From positions 16,502,744 through 16,566,743 of the forward strand of contig NC_044288.2 in assembly GCF_004027225.2 (NCBI RefSeq): a stretch of DNA of 64,000 bases, read 5' to 3'. Source of the stretch: Strigops habroptila (lineage: Eukaryota; Chordata; Aves; Psittaciformes; Psittacidae). Each line of letters begins with the position of its first letter. Within the stretch, counting starts at the first letter, position 1. The notes under the pieces were generated by a model that saw only the letters and a list, made by a program, of their open reading frames with translations, had not been told where the DNA came from and made no database searches. Positions 46,060-60,900 of this stretch are shown in pieces. The position numbers were made by a program, and so were the translations under genes.

Positions 46060-48950
46060 TTCTAGTGTTGGTCAGTGCCTGTGTCGTGGTGACAGCGAGC
46101 TGCGGTCTCCCCTGTCACCGCTGCTGTGGAGCTTTGGGGTTTTCCCATCCCCGGTGCCGCTGGCTGACGCCAGTGCCTGCTTATGTGCTGTCCTGTTACT
46201 TGAACTCATCTTGAGCTTCTGACTGGGCGTCACTGGTCCTGCAGGTTTCCTCCCTCCAATGGTCTGCTCTAAAAGCCCTTTTTTTGCTGCTACTTCCATT
46301 ACCAGCAGCCTTACCCTATCTGAAAATGAGCTGTAGCATGGGAACCTCTTCTCCAGCTGCTCCCCAGCAGGTCATTGATTTCTCTGCAGAGCTCTGTCTT
46401 GCTCAATGATGTGCTCAACTTGGTGACCTGTCAGCCCTGCAGGTGACCTGCCCTGCTCCTCCTGTGTGTAAACCCACTCATTAATCCGCTTACCCGTTAG
46501 CAAGTTGTGCCTGTCCTGCTCTCTGCTCCTGGTGGCTCTCAGGAGTGGATGTCACCTCTGCCTTCTGACAGCTCCCATCACTTGCTCCAGCTCATGGGTG
46601 GCGCCTCCTTCCCACCTTGTGTGAGGCTGGTGGCAGTGGGGCTGCCCTGGGTGCGAGGTTGGTGGTGCCCAGGGCATGGAGGAGCACATGGTGACAGGCA
46701 AGTCCCTCCACCGGCCTCTTTCAATGGCAGCTTGCTGGTGGGCCCCTGAGCACCGCTTGGCCGGGCCATGCTGGTGAGCAGGAGGGAAAGGGATCATGTC
46801 CTCAGGCTGTAGTGAGGCTGATAACAATGCAAATTACTCCAAGCACTCATTGCCCCTGCAGTTGGTGCTGCCTGTGGTCCACTGTGCCCTTCAGCATCCA
46901 ATGGAGACCAGGTGTTGCATCTTCTGGTTATGAACCCACAGTGACAACGGGGTTGCTTTGCCCTGCCATCCCTCAGAGGTGATCTCCCGTGTCAGTCTGC
47001 CATAACAGATGAGCTCACACTGTGAGCTTTCTTCATTTAGAGCTGCTTTCCTTTTAAAGGTGGCACACGCTTATTTTGAGCTTCAAATGCGATGAATTTG
47101 TTCCCATGCATTTGCATGCTTAACCCTTAGGTTGCTACTTTCTGCTTCCTCCCAGCTGGCATTTTGCAGCACCATGGCAAGAGTCATTGGCCATGCAATG
47201 CCACTGGAGCAGCACAAGTGTCCAGAGGGGTCCTGGTGTACCCAGAAGAGCTGGTGGCAGCCCAGACAGTGGAACTGGTGCTCTGCTTTTTATCTCTGTG
47301 GAGGGGGCCTGATTGGAGAGGGCTTCAAACCCAAGCCTATCAGGGGAGTAATTAAAAATAATCTTGAGAAATTGAAGAAACAGTTGAAAATGCAGGATGC
47401 AATTCCAGGCAGAGGAGCCCCCCAGTACTCTCTGGGGCAAAGAGGGGGACCAGGTGCTCCCAGCCCCTGTCCAGCCCATGGGATTTGATGCGTCGGAGAT
47501 CAGCCTGAAGCTCCCTTTGGTGTCTCAAATGTCACCCTGATGCCAGCACAAGCTGGATGTGTCAGTGACTCCTTGCCCAAGTAGGGGGGTCCCTGAGTGC
47601 CCTCACTCCAGCTGGTCCCTGTCTCCTCCTCCCCTCCATCATGCCCAGAAGGATGGACAGTGCCTGACTGTGTGGCCTCGGGGTGCTGCCCATGGGGCTG
47701 GTGCCCCTTGGCAAGATCTCTCCCTGCCCAAGCTGTCCTGTCCGAGTCCCCATCAGACACTCTCATCTCCCTGGGTATTTTTAGAAGCAAACTGCTGTTT
47801 AATTATGAGAAGGAGAAAGGCAGCCGTGGAGGGGAAGCCAGGCGGCAGCGATAGGGCAGCTCCTTCCGCAGACAGTGCCAGCGGGGCTCCAACCGCTGGA
47901 GCCAGCCACATCCAGGGGTCAGTGCCAGGGCCCCACCCCAGCACGATTCCACTGGGAGCTTCCACTGGCCCCAAAGTTCGTGCCACAAGCTTCCACGCAT
48001 GGGGCCAGCAGGTGCAGGAGATGGACATGGAATCCTTGTCTCTGCGAGTATCCCCATCCCTTCCAGACCCCCAAACCCCATGGCTGAGCTGCACCCCCTC
48101 AGCACGGGCTGGTGGGAATGGTGAGGGATGTTGGGGAATGGCATTCCTTGGGCTCTAGCTCCCAGGCACTGGTGGCTGTTTTTAGCCGAGTGAAAGTCCG
48201 ATGTCTTGAGGTTTTCTATTTTGAGCATAAAGCTGGAGAAGTGGAGCAGCCCCTGACCCCCACGTGTCTGTGCAACACAGGGCAGGGAGCCAGGCAGGGC
48301 GGGCGCAGGGCTCTTGCTGCCCCTGAGGGGATGTGGTTGTCCCCGGCTCTTCACCCCATGGTTCCCCTGGTGGCCTCTTGCACCTCAGGCTGTGCTGGAG
48401 CTTGTTCCCATGCTGTCCCATCTCTCACACTCTCCCAAGGGACACAGCCTTTCCAGCACTGGGATGTCATTCCTTCTTTCTCTCCTGCAGCAAGATCCTG
48501 GTGAAGCCCCTGAGCAGGCTGTGGGTTGTTCCACCCCAGCCCCACACCCCTTGTACCTCACTGTGGGGTACATATCTGCCCCCATGGAGCCCCCATGGCA
48601 TGGCACAGCTACATGCTGATGAGCAGTGGAAGGGGCACCTCTGGCCGAGAGGCACAGAGCTCAGACTGGGCTGCTTTAGTGGCATGGCCAGCTCCCCCCA
48701 GCACTGGTAACAATACTACATGGAGGGTTTCACCCCCCCCTGCAGCAGCTGTGGAGTCTGTCCCCCACATGAGAGGATGCGGAGGGTCATGAGCCTGGGG
48801 TTTGCCTGGCAATGGGAGGACTGGCGCTTCCCAGAGCTGCCATGGTGAGTTGTCACCACCAGCATGTCACCCACGCTGCAAGGGGGACGTATGGGTCACA
48901 ACAGGTCTGGTGATGGCTCCCAGAAGGCAGACGCCAGCCCTGGGACAGGC
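46060..48950. other. Gap between GRK6 and the alpha-2 receptor, where human has F12 and PFN3
   Basis: No exon of coagulation factor XII (kringle, serine protease) or profilin 3 was recognised on either strand, and no RNA gene or mobile element was seen. Open frames are short and lack known motifs. An AT-rich patch occurs at about 47030-47130 and 47340-47400. Confidence 0.55.
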
Positions 48951-48961
48951 TTTGGCCTCAT

Positions 48962-48967
48962 TTTATT
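48962..48967 (-). terminator. ADRA2D-like receptor poly(A) signal
   Basis: TTTATT on the + strand (AATAAA on -), 128 bases beyond the receptor stop codon, giving a 3' UTR of about 150 bases. Confidence 0.75.
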
Positions 48968-49094
48968 TAACCCTGTGTTTCCAAAAGTACCTTGAGGTGC
49001 ACCCTAGCACTGCAGTCCAGGGTCCATGGTGGGGCTGGGTGCTGACAGCAGTGAGCAGGGCTGGGAGCTGCATCCCCGGTGTCCCAGTGTGTCC

Positions 49095-50123
49095 CTAGGT
49101 GCAGTGCTGGCGGGGGATGGTGAGGAGCCGTCGGAAGGCGTTGCGGAAGTCCCGATTGAAGAGGGTGTAGATGAGGGGGTTGAGGCTGCTATTGCAGTAC
49201 CCGATCCAGAAGAAGAAGCTGAAGAGGGGCTTGGAGATGTGGCAGCCGTCCCCACACACAGCCCCCAGGCTGTAGGTGAAGAAGAAGGGAAACCAGCACA
49301 GCACAAAGGCGCCCATCACCACAGCCAGCACCATGGTGAAGCGCCGCTCCTGTGCCCGCATCAGCCGCCAGCGGCACAGCAGCATGCTCTGGTGCTGGCT
49401 CTGGCGCCGCCAGCCCGGCATCCTGATCCCTGGCCCCTTCCTGCTGGCAGCGGCAAGGTGCAGGGAGCGGGCGGCGAGGAGGGCTGCAGCCCTGCGGGTG
49501 GTCAGGCGGTAGATGCGGCAGTACACGGCGATCATGACGAGGCAGGGGCCGAAGAAGGATGCTGTGCAGGAGGCCAGCACGTACCATGTCTCCTGGCTCA
49601 GCTGGCACTCGGGGCCGCCCGGCCGGGCCCACAGCAGTGGTGGCAGTGCCACCAGCGCCGCCGCAGCCCAAACCGCCCCGATCATGCCCTTCACGCGCCC
49701 AGGGCTGCGCCGCAGGTTGAGCTGGGCCGCCCGGGTGACGGCCCAGTAGCGGTCAAGGCTGATGGCGCAGAGGTGCCCGATGGAGGAGGTGCAGAGCAGC
49801 ACGTCCAGCGCCAGGTACAGGCTGCACCACAGGCCGCCGAAATGCCAGTAGCCCATCACCTCATTGGCCAGCGAGAAGGGCAGGACGAGGACAGCCACCA
49901 GGATGTCTGCCGAGGCCAGGGACACCAGGAAGAGGTTCTGCGGGGCTCGCAGGGCACGGCTGGTGGAGATGGCCACCACCACCAGTGTGTTGCCCACCAC
50001 TGTGGCCAGCAGGATGGCCAGGGCAGCCAGCAGGATGAGCCCCGTGGCCACAGGCGAGTGTGGGGCACTGCTGGCACCGCTGCTGTTACAGGAGGCATTG
50101 GGGAGGGCACCGGCTGGCTCCAT
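49095..50123 (-). CDS. ADRA2D: Alpha-2 adrenergic receptor, probably the alpha-2D subtype (ADRA2D)
   Basis: Single-exon GPCR of 342 aa for adrenaline/noradrenaline, Gi-coupled by family. Seen: N-terminal glycosylation sites (NAS, NSS); TM2 [20 protein letters not shown] and ECL1 [12 protein letters not shown]3 [20 protein letters not shown] with the amine-binding Asp107; DRYW at 124-127; ECL2 Cys173 pairing with Cys100; TM5 Ser185 and Ser189 for catechol; TM6 [13 protein letters not shown]7 [18 protein letters not shown]; helix 8 [13 protein letters not shown]. The TM2-TM3 and TM6-TM7 signatures are those of alpha-2, not dopamine or serotonin, receptors. The third intracellular loop is only about 50 residues, against 150 or more in mammalian alpha-2A, B and C. 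Position beside GRK6 fits the fourth vertebrate alpha-2 gene, kept in fish and absent in mammals. The alpha-2 class is sure; the D subtype rests on synteny. Confidence 0.85.
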   Translation of the reverse strand: MEPAGALPNASCNSSGASSAPHSPVATGLILLAALAILLATVVGNTLVVVAISTSRALRAPQNLFLVSLASADILVAVLVLPFSLANEVMGYWHFGGLWCSLYLALDVLLCTSSIGHLCAISLDRYWAVTRAAQLNLRRSPGRVKGMIGAVWAAAALVALPPLLWARPGGPECQLSQETWYVLASCTASFFGPCLVMIAVYCRIYRLTTRRAAALLAARSLHLAAASRKGPGIRMPGWRRQSQHQSMLLCRWRLMRAQERRFTMVLAVVMGAFVLCWFPFFFTYSLGAVCGDGCHISKPLFSFFFWIGYCNSSLNPLIYTLFNRDFRNAFRRLLTIPRQHCT

Positions 50124-50990
50124 GCTGGCCCAGCCCCTCAGGTGGATGAAGCCCTATGGAGCTGCCCCCCGCTGCACATGCCCTGCTCACCAGCCCTGAT
50201 GCATCTTGTGCCACAGCTCCGGCACCGCTGAGTCCTTCTGAGGCCGTCCCGGCCACCACCGCTCCAGTGCTGACCAGGTCTGGTGGCAAGGAGAGGTTGT
50301 CCTGGTCTGGTGGTCACCCGGTCATGCACATGGGGTGATGGTGCTGGGAACCCCGGAGCAGCTCCCACCACAGCCCTGCTGGCTGGGCTGGTCCCAGCCC
50401 AGGAGGAGGGCGGGCGGGAAGGAGGGAGGGAGGGAGGGATGGGCTGCTATCACTGGCAGGAGCCCAAGCGTCTGTGGGCAGTGAGAGAAGCCGTTATTAA
50501 CAACACTTGAAGGGCTCCTGCTGGGGTCACCATGGCGTCAGGGTGCATGGCGGGCTAAGGGCACTGCCCGGCCGTCCAGAGTCAGCATTCTGCTGATCCC
50601 AGCCTGGCGGCACCTCACCAACTGTGCCATGCTGTGCACCGCTCACTGACACACTGCCGTGGCCCATAGTAGTGTGACATGAACCCAGCCATCTCAGCCC
50701 TCTGGGGACGAGGCGGGTGGAAGAAGATGCTGCCCATGACACCTCATATAAGCTATTTGCAAACTGCAGATGAAGGGTTTGGCTGTGGCATTGTCAGTGT
50801 GTGCCCCCATGGCACCAGCAGTTCGTTTGGTGCACCTCCAGCACTGGGCACCCATACAGAGCTGGGCTGTGCAGTGGTGGTGTATGGACAGGAGGGTGCA
50901 TGGTGGGTGTCTGGTACCAGTGGCCCTGACTGTGGCTCTGGCAGGGTTTACAGAGGCAAGAGCCAGAGACACACACCCAGGGCACAGGCG
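50124..50990. other. Upstream region of the receptor gene / spacer to SLC34A1
   Basis: About 0.87 kb with no recognised exon. It should hold the receptor promoter. A short GGGA repeat is present at about 50418-50438. Confidence 0.5.
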
Positions 50991-50997
50991 CTCAGCG

Positions 50998-51003
50998 TTT
51001 ATT
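50998..51003 (-). terminator. SLC34A1 poly(A) signal
   Basis: TTTATT on + (AATAAA on -) only 59 bases past the SLC34A1 stop codon, so the 3' UTR is about 80 bases. Confidence 0.75.
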
Positions 51004-51061
51004 AGGCACCAGCTGAGCGGTGATGGAGGAAACCAGGCAGCCATGGGAGCAGCGGTGCCAG

Positions 51062-54756
<3,695 letters not shown>

Positions 54757-55079
54757 CGCTCCTGCTGAGGCTGAGCAGAGTTGGCCACATGTCACCACAG
54801 CCATGCTGTGCCACCAGCCCAACAAATCCCTGCAGTGCTGGCACCACTGAGGAGCACCACCGAGGCGTACCATCCCAACACCCAATGGTTCCCTGGCCCA
54901 CCAGTCACCGCTGTGCCAGCCCAGTGAGCTCCTGCAAGGGCAGGCAGGGGACACAGGGAGGGGACCGCTCCTGCCCAGGGCTCTGCTCACCTGGGGCTGG
55001 CCGGGCACTCAGGACAGCACCGTGTCCACATGCCACATCCACACGTCCCTCCAGTGAAGTGGGCTGTGGATCACCATGG

Positions 55080-56610
55080 CCCTTTATATGCATGCCAAGA
55101 GCAAAGTCTAAGGAGCCCGCGTTGCCCCTCGCCTCTGCTTGCTGCTCACCTCCTCCCCAGAAATTCCTGCAGTTAATGGGTAACCCCGCAGCATCCCTGT
55201 CAGCTGCAGCACCGGGGCGGGATGGGGCACATAGCACCAGGTACCGCACCACTGGCACACCCCTCCCTGCCTGAGGCTCAGCATCACCCTTGGGCAAGCG
55301 GCAGCCAGTGGTGGGGAGTGAGACAGGGCAGTGCTGGAGCCCAGTGCCCGAGGGGCAATGCCAGAGCAGCCTCAGCTCTCCATCACTTGGTGCTGGGTGC
55401 TTCATTCCCCGCACCAGAGGAGGAGGAGGAGGAGGGCTCAGTGCTGGTGCTGCCAGAGTTTCCCAAACTAGAGGTGATGTCACACACACATCCACCATCC
55501 TTGGAACCATCTGAGCACCAGCCGTGAGGGACCTGGCTCTGTGCAGGATGCACGGTTCTTGCTGCCTGGGCATTGGTGGTGGGTTACATCAGCACTAGTG
55601 CAATCCTTGTGCCCTGTCATTGCTGGTGATGGTGGCACATGGCCCGGCTCAGCCCATGCCAGTGGCTCAGTGTGGAGCAACTGGCAGTGCTGCGAGGGCT
55701 GCATGGGGCAGAGCACGCATCTTCCCAGCATATGTGATGTGGTGGGCAGGAGGGGAGTGACACCAGCGCTGCCATCACCACCTCCTCGGTGCTGTTTATC
55801 ATTACCTGCTGTTTATGCACCTCCAGCCAAGTTTCCATCCACCCACGAGGTGCTCAGTCAGCTCCTGTCCACGTCTGCCCTGGGGAGAGTCAAGGGCCAA
55901 AGGCTTTTCCAGCCCTGGTGACTGTGTGGAGTGGGCACGGAGAGTCCACACAGTCACCACATCCCCATTCCTCCATCACTGGACACTCCCAGGACCCATC
56001 ACCATGGACAAGCCAGCTGCAATTGTATGGGGAGAGCAAATGGAGATCCCTTGGGTACCCCAGTATGCTTGCGGACAGCCTGGGGACATCCCTGTCATGG
56101 CTGGACCATCACAAAGCCTCCACCTCCATTCAGCTCCACAAACCAATGGAGCTGAATGCCGGGAGGTGCCACAACAGGAGACATGTCCTGCCTCTGAGGG
56201 CTTGGGGACCCTTCTGTCAGGGGGGCACAGCCAGTGGCACCCACAGAGCCCTGTGCCAGGCAGGAGGCCAGTGTCCACACTTGCCCCGTGCCCAGGGGCT
56301 CTTGGCCAGCTGCCCCCACAATCATTAACCCAGTGAGGCCCTGGCAGCTCTGGCTGTCACTCATTGACAGGGTCAGGGCTGAAGTCCTTGGCTGTGCTGG
56401 TCCTGCAGCTTCCCCTACACCATCAGTGGTGCTGGGAAAACAAGCCCCTGGCACTGTCCCTTGCCACAGGGCAGGGCGGCAGCAGAGCTGAGGGCTGGCT
56501 CTAGCCCTGCCCTGGCCCTGGGGTGGCTCTGTGGAGTGTGGGAGGGCAGGAGGGACACCACTGCCTGGAAAAGCACTGTCTGGCTTTGGTGATGGAGGAA
56601 AGAGAGGGAC
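55080..56610. other. Spacer between SLC34A1 and RGS14
   Basis: No recognised exon or repeat. The right-hand side of the SLC34A1 5' region (54764 to about 55070) probably contains its non-coding first exon and promoter. Confidence 0.5.
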
Positions 56611-56614
56611 ACAC

Positions 56615-57903
56615 ATCAAGGCAATGCTCTTTATTTCCCCTGGTTTCACACCACAGATGGGACTGAGCAGCACCACAGAGACACAGCGGGGCTCTGACCA
56701 GGGCTGCAGGGCTGCAGCTGGCCATGGCAGCGTGGGGCTGGGTGGCCATGGCCCCTGTCCCTGGGTGAGCTCCAGGCTGCCCTGGGTCACCCTCTGCCTC
56801 TGGCCGGGCAGTGGTGGCAGAGCGGTGACCCACAGCACAGCCAGGCAGGGCCCCAGCACGTGAGGACGATGGAGGGATCACTTGGCTGTTGCTGGGGGGC
56901 GGTCTCCATCACAGACTGGATCTGGGACCTCTGGGGATATGGGACTGCTGGGGATGGGGACCCGCAGGGCACAGCCAGGTCTGGCAGAGCTGGGCTCAAG
57001 GTTCCAGCCCAGCACAGCCACTGGCAGAGGTGACAGGCTGGGCACACGCTGGGTACCTGCACACCAGGCTGAGGTGCTCAACACTCAGGGGAGCTGCATC
57101 CCTCTGGCACTAGAGAGCTGAACACCCCCAGCCCTGACCAGGCTGGGGCAGGGGATCTACAAGGATCTGCTCCTGTGGGTCACTTCAGCAGCTACCACCA
57201 CAGGGGTCTCCCTGCAGGGAGGAGGAAGGCTTCTTTGGCACAACCTGCTGGCTCTGCCTCTGTCTGCGTGGGGCAGGAACCAGGCGCCTTGCTGCACAGC
57301 AGTGCTATTGTGGCAGGATCAGGCCCAGCCACACTCACACAGTGTGGAAGGTAACAACCTGCTGTGCAGGGCCTGCAGGGCCATGCACATCAACAACAGG
57401 GAATCCCCGTTCCTGTGGGGTCAGGGACTGGATCCGGCCCTCAGCTCTGGACACTGTTCTCCTGCCCATGCTTGCCCACAGCACTGAGGTCTGGGGCTGG
57501 ACCCTGCCTTGCCACCCTCCCTATCCTGCACACCTTTAGGTTAGAAGGGTGCCAAACAGTCAGCGGGGCTGTGCCAGCCCAGCACAGGCAGGATTTGCTG
57601 GGCAGGAGGCTCTGCCACAGGCAGAGGCACTGGGCAGGACGTGGGACATTGCAAAGTGCTTTGCAACAGGGGTTCCAACTATGTACAGGACTCCCTTGAC
57701 GTGCACCAGGATGTGACCTGCTGAGGGGCAATGGCAGCTGCTCAACCACTCACAGTGACACGACACGACAGTTTGGGGCAGGACGTGGATGGATCTGTGG
57801 TCCGGGCAGTGTCAGCAGTGCAGGGCAGAGGCCAGTTGGGCCCATGTTGAACCCCGGCATGGCCTGAGGGCACCACACACCGGGTGCGGACATGCAGCAG
57901 GAC
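56615..57903 (-). other. Probable RGS14 3' UTR with poly(A) signal at 56630-56635
   Basis: The only good - strand AATAAA (TTTATT at 56630-56635) beyond the RGS14 stop lies 1.27 kb downstream. No other coding feature is recognised between them, so the interval is best read as 3' UTR. Confidence 0.55.
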
Positions 57904-60900
57904 TCATCGGAGCTCATGGTCAACTGGAGGCTGAGCTGGGGCGGGCTCTGCGGGCTGGGGATGGCTGTTCCCCTCCGAGCCTGGGCAATCCGGCCCCTTG
58001 CAGGCACTGCCGTCCTGCTCAGGGAGCTGGAGGAAGTCAGGCAGGACCAGGTCCTCCTTGGAGAGCAGCCCACGCTGGTCATTGGCCCGGCAGCTCTGGG
58101 CACGGTTCAGCAGCTCCACAAGCCCTGGGGGAATGCAGGTTGTGCACCTGAGCCCGGCACTCGGGCTCTTGTACCAACAACTGCCCTCTCCAACTGATGT
58201 GACCCTGAACATGTCACAGTTACAGCACCTTGTCCCTGCTCCATGCCAGTGCCCATGGGACCCTGCATCCATCCCTAGCAGACTGGGGGCTCTGACTCCC
58301 TCATAGCCGATCCCCAGCTTCACAGGACCCTGCACCCACCCCCAGCAGACTGGGGGCCCTGAGTCCCTCACCCCAGCCCCAGCCCCTCTGGTTTCAGACA
58401 CACCAGATCTCACCTTCCAGGTCGTATGTGCGGCGGTTCAGGTTCGTGGCAGCTGAAGAACGGGGCTGGGAGAAGGAGGAGGGCATCTCCCACAGCTTGT
58501 CAGGCTCTTCTCCTGTTGGGCTTCCCTCCTGCAATGAGCAGACCAGGTCTTATCCACGGGGCAAGGAAGCAGCGTTCCTCCAGCCCACACCCCCATCGCC
58601 CTCCCACAGCCTGGCTCCCACCTCAGTGCTCTCTGTCCAGTCCTGTGCCATGTGCCAGGGTCGCAGCAGGACACACCTTCCCCATGGACCATAGCAGCAG
58701 TCATGGGGGCATCTCTGACTGGGGCAGTGGGATTTGAGCTCACCTCGCTCCTGAGCGGGGAGGGGGCAGCCGCAGCGCTCTCTGTCACTCGCATGTCTGC
58801 AAGATAAGTGATGCTCAGTGTCCTGTGCCAGTATCCCAGTCCTGGCCCAGACTGTGATAGGATAAAGCCCATCCCAGGGAGCAGGAGCCACGGCCAGCAG
58901 GAAGCAGCCTGGCCCTGTGAGTGCTCTGTGCTGGGACACAGCTTGCGGGGGAACACTTTACCTGCTGGAGTTTCCAGGACAAGTTTCTGAGCAGCCACTG
59001 TGCTGACCAGCTTCTCCAGGTCCAGGGCAGCTGGCTCACCTTGCTGCAATGGGAAGTGCCAGCGGGTGTCACGCTCAGCGTGGCACAGCAACAGCAGCCA
59101 GGACCCGTGAGCTCCTTGGCCAGACCCTGCTGGGTCATGAGCTGCACAGCGCAGAGCACACCCGTGGGTCCCTCCCAACCCATCTCAAACACTGGTGACT
59201 CTCCACGAGCCTGCAGCACAAACTGCTGCTCCCCACCACCGCCAGCAGCCCCTGGCCTGAGCCCCAGACCCATTTTCCCCCCCAGGATCCCATCCACAGG
59301 AGGCTGGGTCCGTGCTCACCCTCCGCAGCAGTGCCAGCTCCACGCTCACACCGTACTTCCCCAGCACAGGCTGCAGCGCTTCCCGGATGCGCTTGGTTGA
59401 CTTCGCCGTGATGCGGATGGTCTTCTTGAGGGAGGAGATTTCCAGGCTGTGGAGGGGGACAAGAGGCTGTCTGCCGGCAAACAGGCAGGGGCAGAGCCAG
59501 GGGTTCGGAACTACCTGGGGGCAGTTGGGTGTGGGTCAGGGTGAATGGCCACACATGATGTGGACCATGTGTGGGTAACAGCACCGGCCCCAAAGCTTCC
59601 ACTCACTCAAAGCTTATCCTGTTTTCAAGCTTCACCTCCTGGTCTGCCAACACGGAGCACTCCTGGTCCAGCACCAGCGCCTTCTGCAAGAGCCAAACCA
59701 TCAGGAGAGAGTAAGCAGAGCAGCAGCTTTTGGCATAGCTTGGCTGGCAGGAGCCACCTCTCCTCTCTGCCTGCCCTACCTGCTCATTCCCCACCAGGTA
59801 GACCTTGATGTCAGGGAGGCTGAAGCCACGTTTCTCACATATCCCTGCCAGCATGTCGCGGATGGAGTGGCCGGGCCGGATGGAGGCCAGCGAGGCTGTG
59901 CCATCGGGCAGGTACACGCAGCAGTACTTCATGGGCTTGGCCGGCAGCTCTGCCTCACTGCCCCCCAGACTCTTCCGATGGCCCTGCGGGAGGGATGCAG
60001 TGGGAAGGGCCTGGCCGGTGGTGGTGTGATGCCTTGGGGCCGGCACGGTGGAAACTCACCTCTGTCCAGGGGCTGGGGGCTGTGCTTCCCGAGGACAAGA
60101 AGCCCAGGTCCAGGCTGGCCGAGGAGTTGAGCGAGCCCTGGGACTCCCGCCACAGCATGGTGCTCCCACCGCCTTCTCCCCTGTCTAGGACAGACAGAGG
60201 GACAGTGGTGGGGACCACGGACACCCTTTGGGGGTGGCATGACCCCTTTGCTCTGCTTTGGCACAGCACCTACCTGCCCAGGAGGGCTCCCGCCGCTCTC
60301 CTTTCCTGAAGGACCGGCGGGGACTGCGGTTGGCACCACTGCCTGCCGTCTCCACACCCAGAGGCAGGGACTTGCCCAGCTTCAGCTTCGATTTCTGGGG
60401 AGAACAGAGAAGCATCTCAGCACAGGGACATCCGAAGCTCCCCCTTCCCTTTCCCCAGTCCCCTGTCAGCCTGGGGCTGGGTTTGCTCTGAGCAGTGATG
60501 AAGGGACCCAGCACCGTTTTCTCAGGTGAAGGGGCAGGTCCCTGTCCCCCCCTTCCCACCGCACTCACCTTGCTGAGGTCGGGCGGGGGGCTGCTGCTGC
60601 GGGAGTGGGGCCGCAGGTCGGGCAGGGGCTGCCCCTGGTTCTCTGCCCGCAGGCAGGCCTGGTAGAGCGGGGATTTCACAAACCGTGTGTAGCTGTCAAA
60701 CTTCATCAGGTTAAAGATCTGCAAAGGAAGGATGCGTGTGCTCAAGACCCCTGCCCACCCACAGCTCGCTTCAGCCACTGCCCCGTGGCACAGCCCCATG
60801 GGGACAGCAGCGATACTGGGTGATGTGCAGGGTGGTCCCACAGCCCCATCCTGCAGGTGCTGCTCATACCTGGAGCTGCTGGGTGCGAAACATGTCTGGG

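Noticed and set aside
46507-48792. Several 60-200 codon frames between GRK6 and the receptor
   Set aside because: No family motif, no consistent splice phases, and overlapping frames on both strands. Not accepted as genes or as F12 remains.
49095-50123. Calling the receptor a dopamine or serotonin receptor because of its amine-receptor core
   Set aside because: The TM2-ECL1 ([11 protein letters not shown]), TM3 ([12 protein letters not shown]) and TM6-TM7 ([27 protein letters not shown]) blocks are specific to alpha-2 adrenoceptors.
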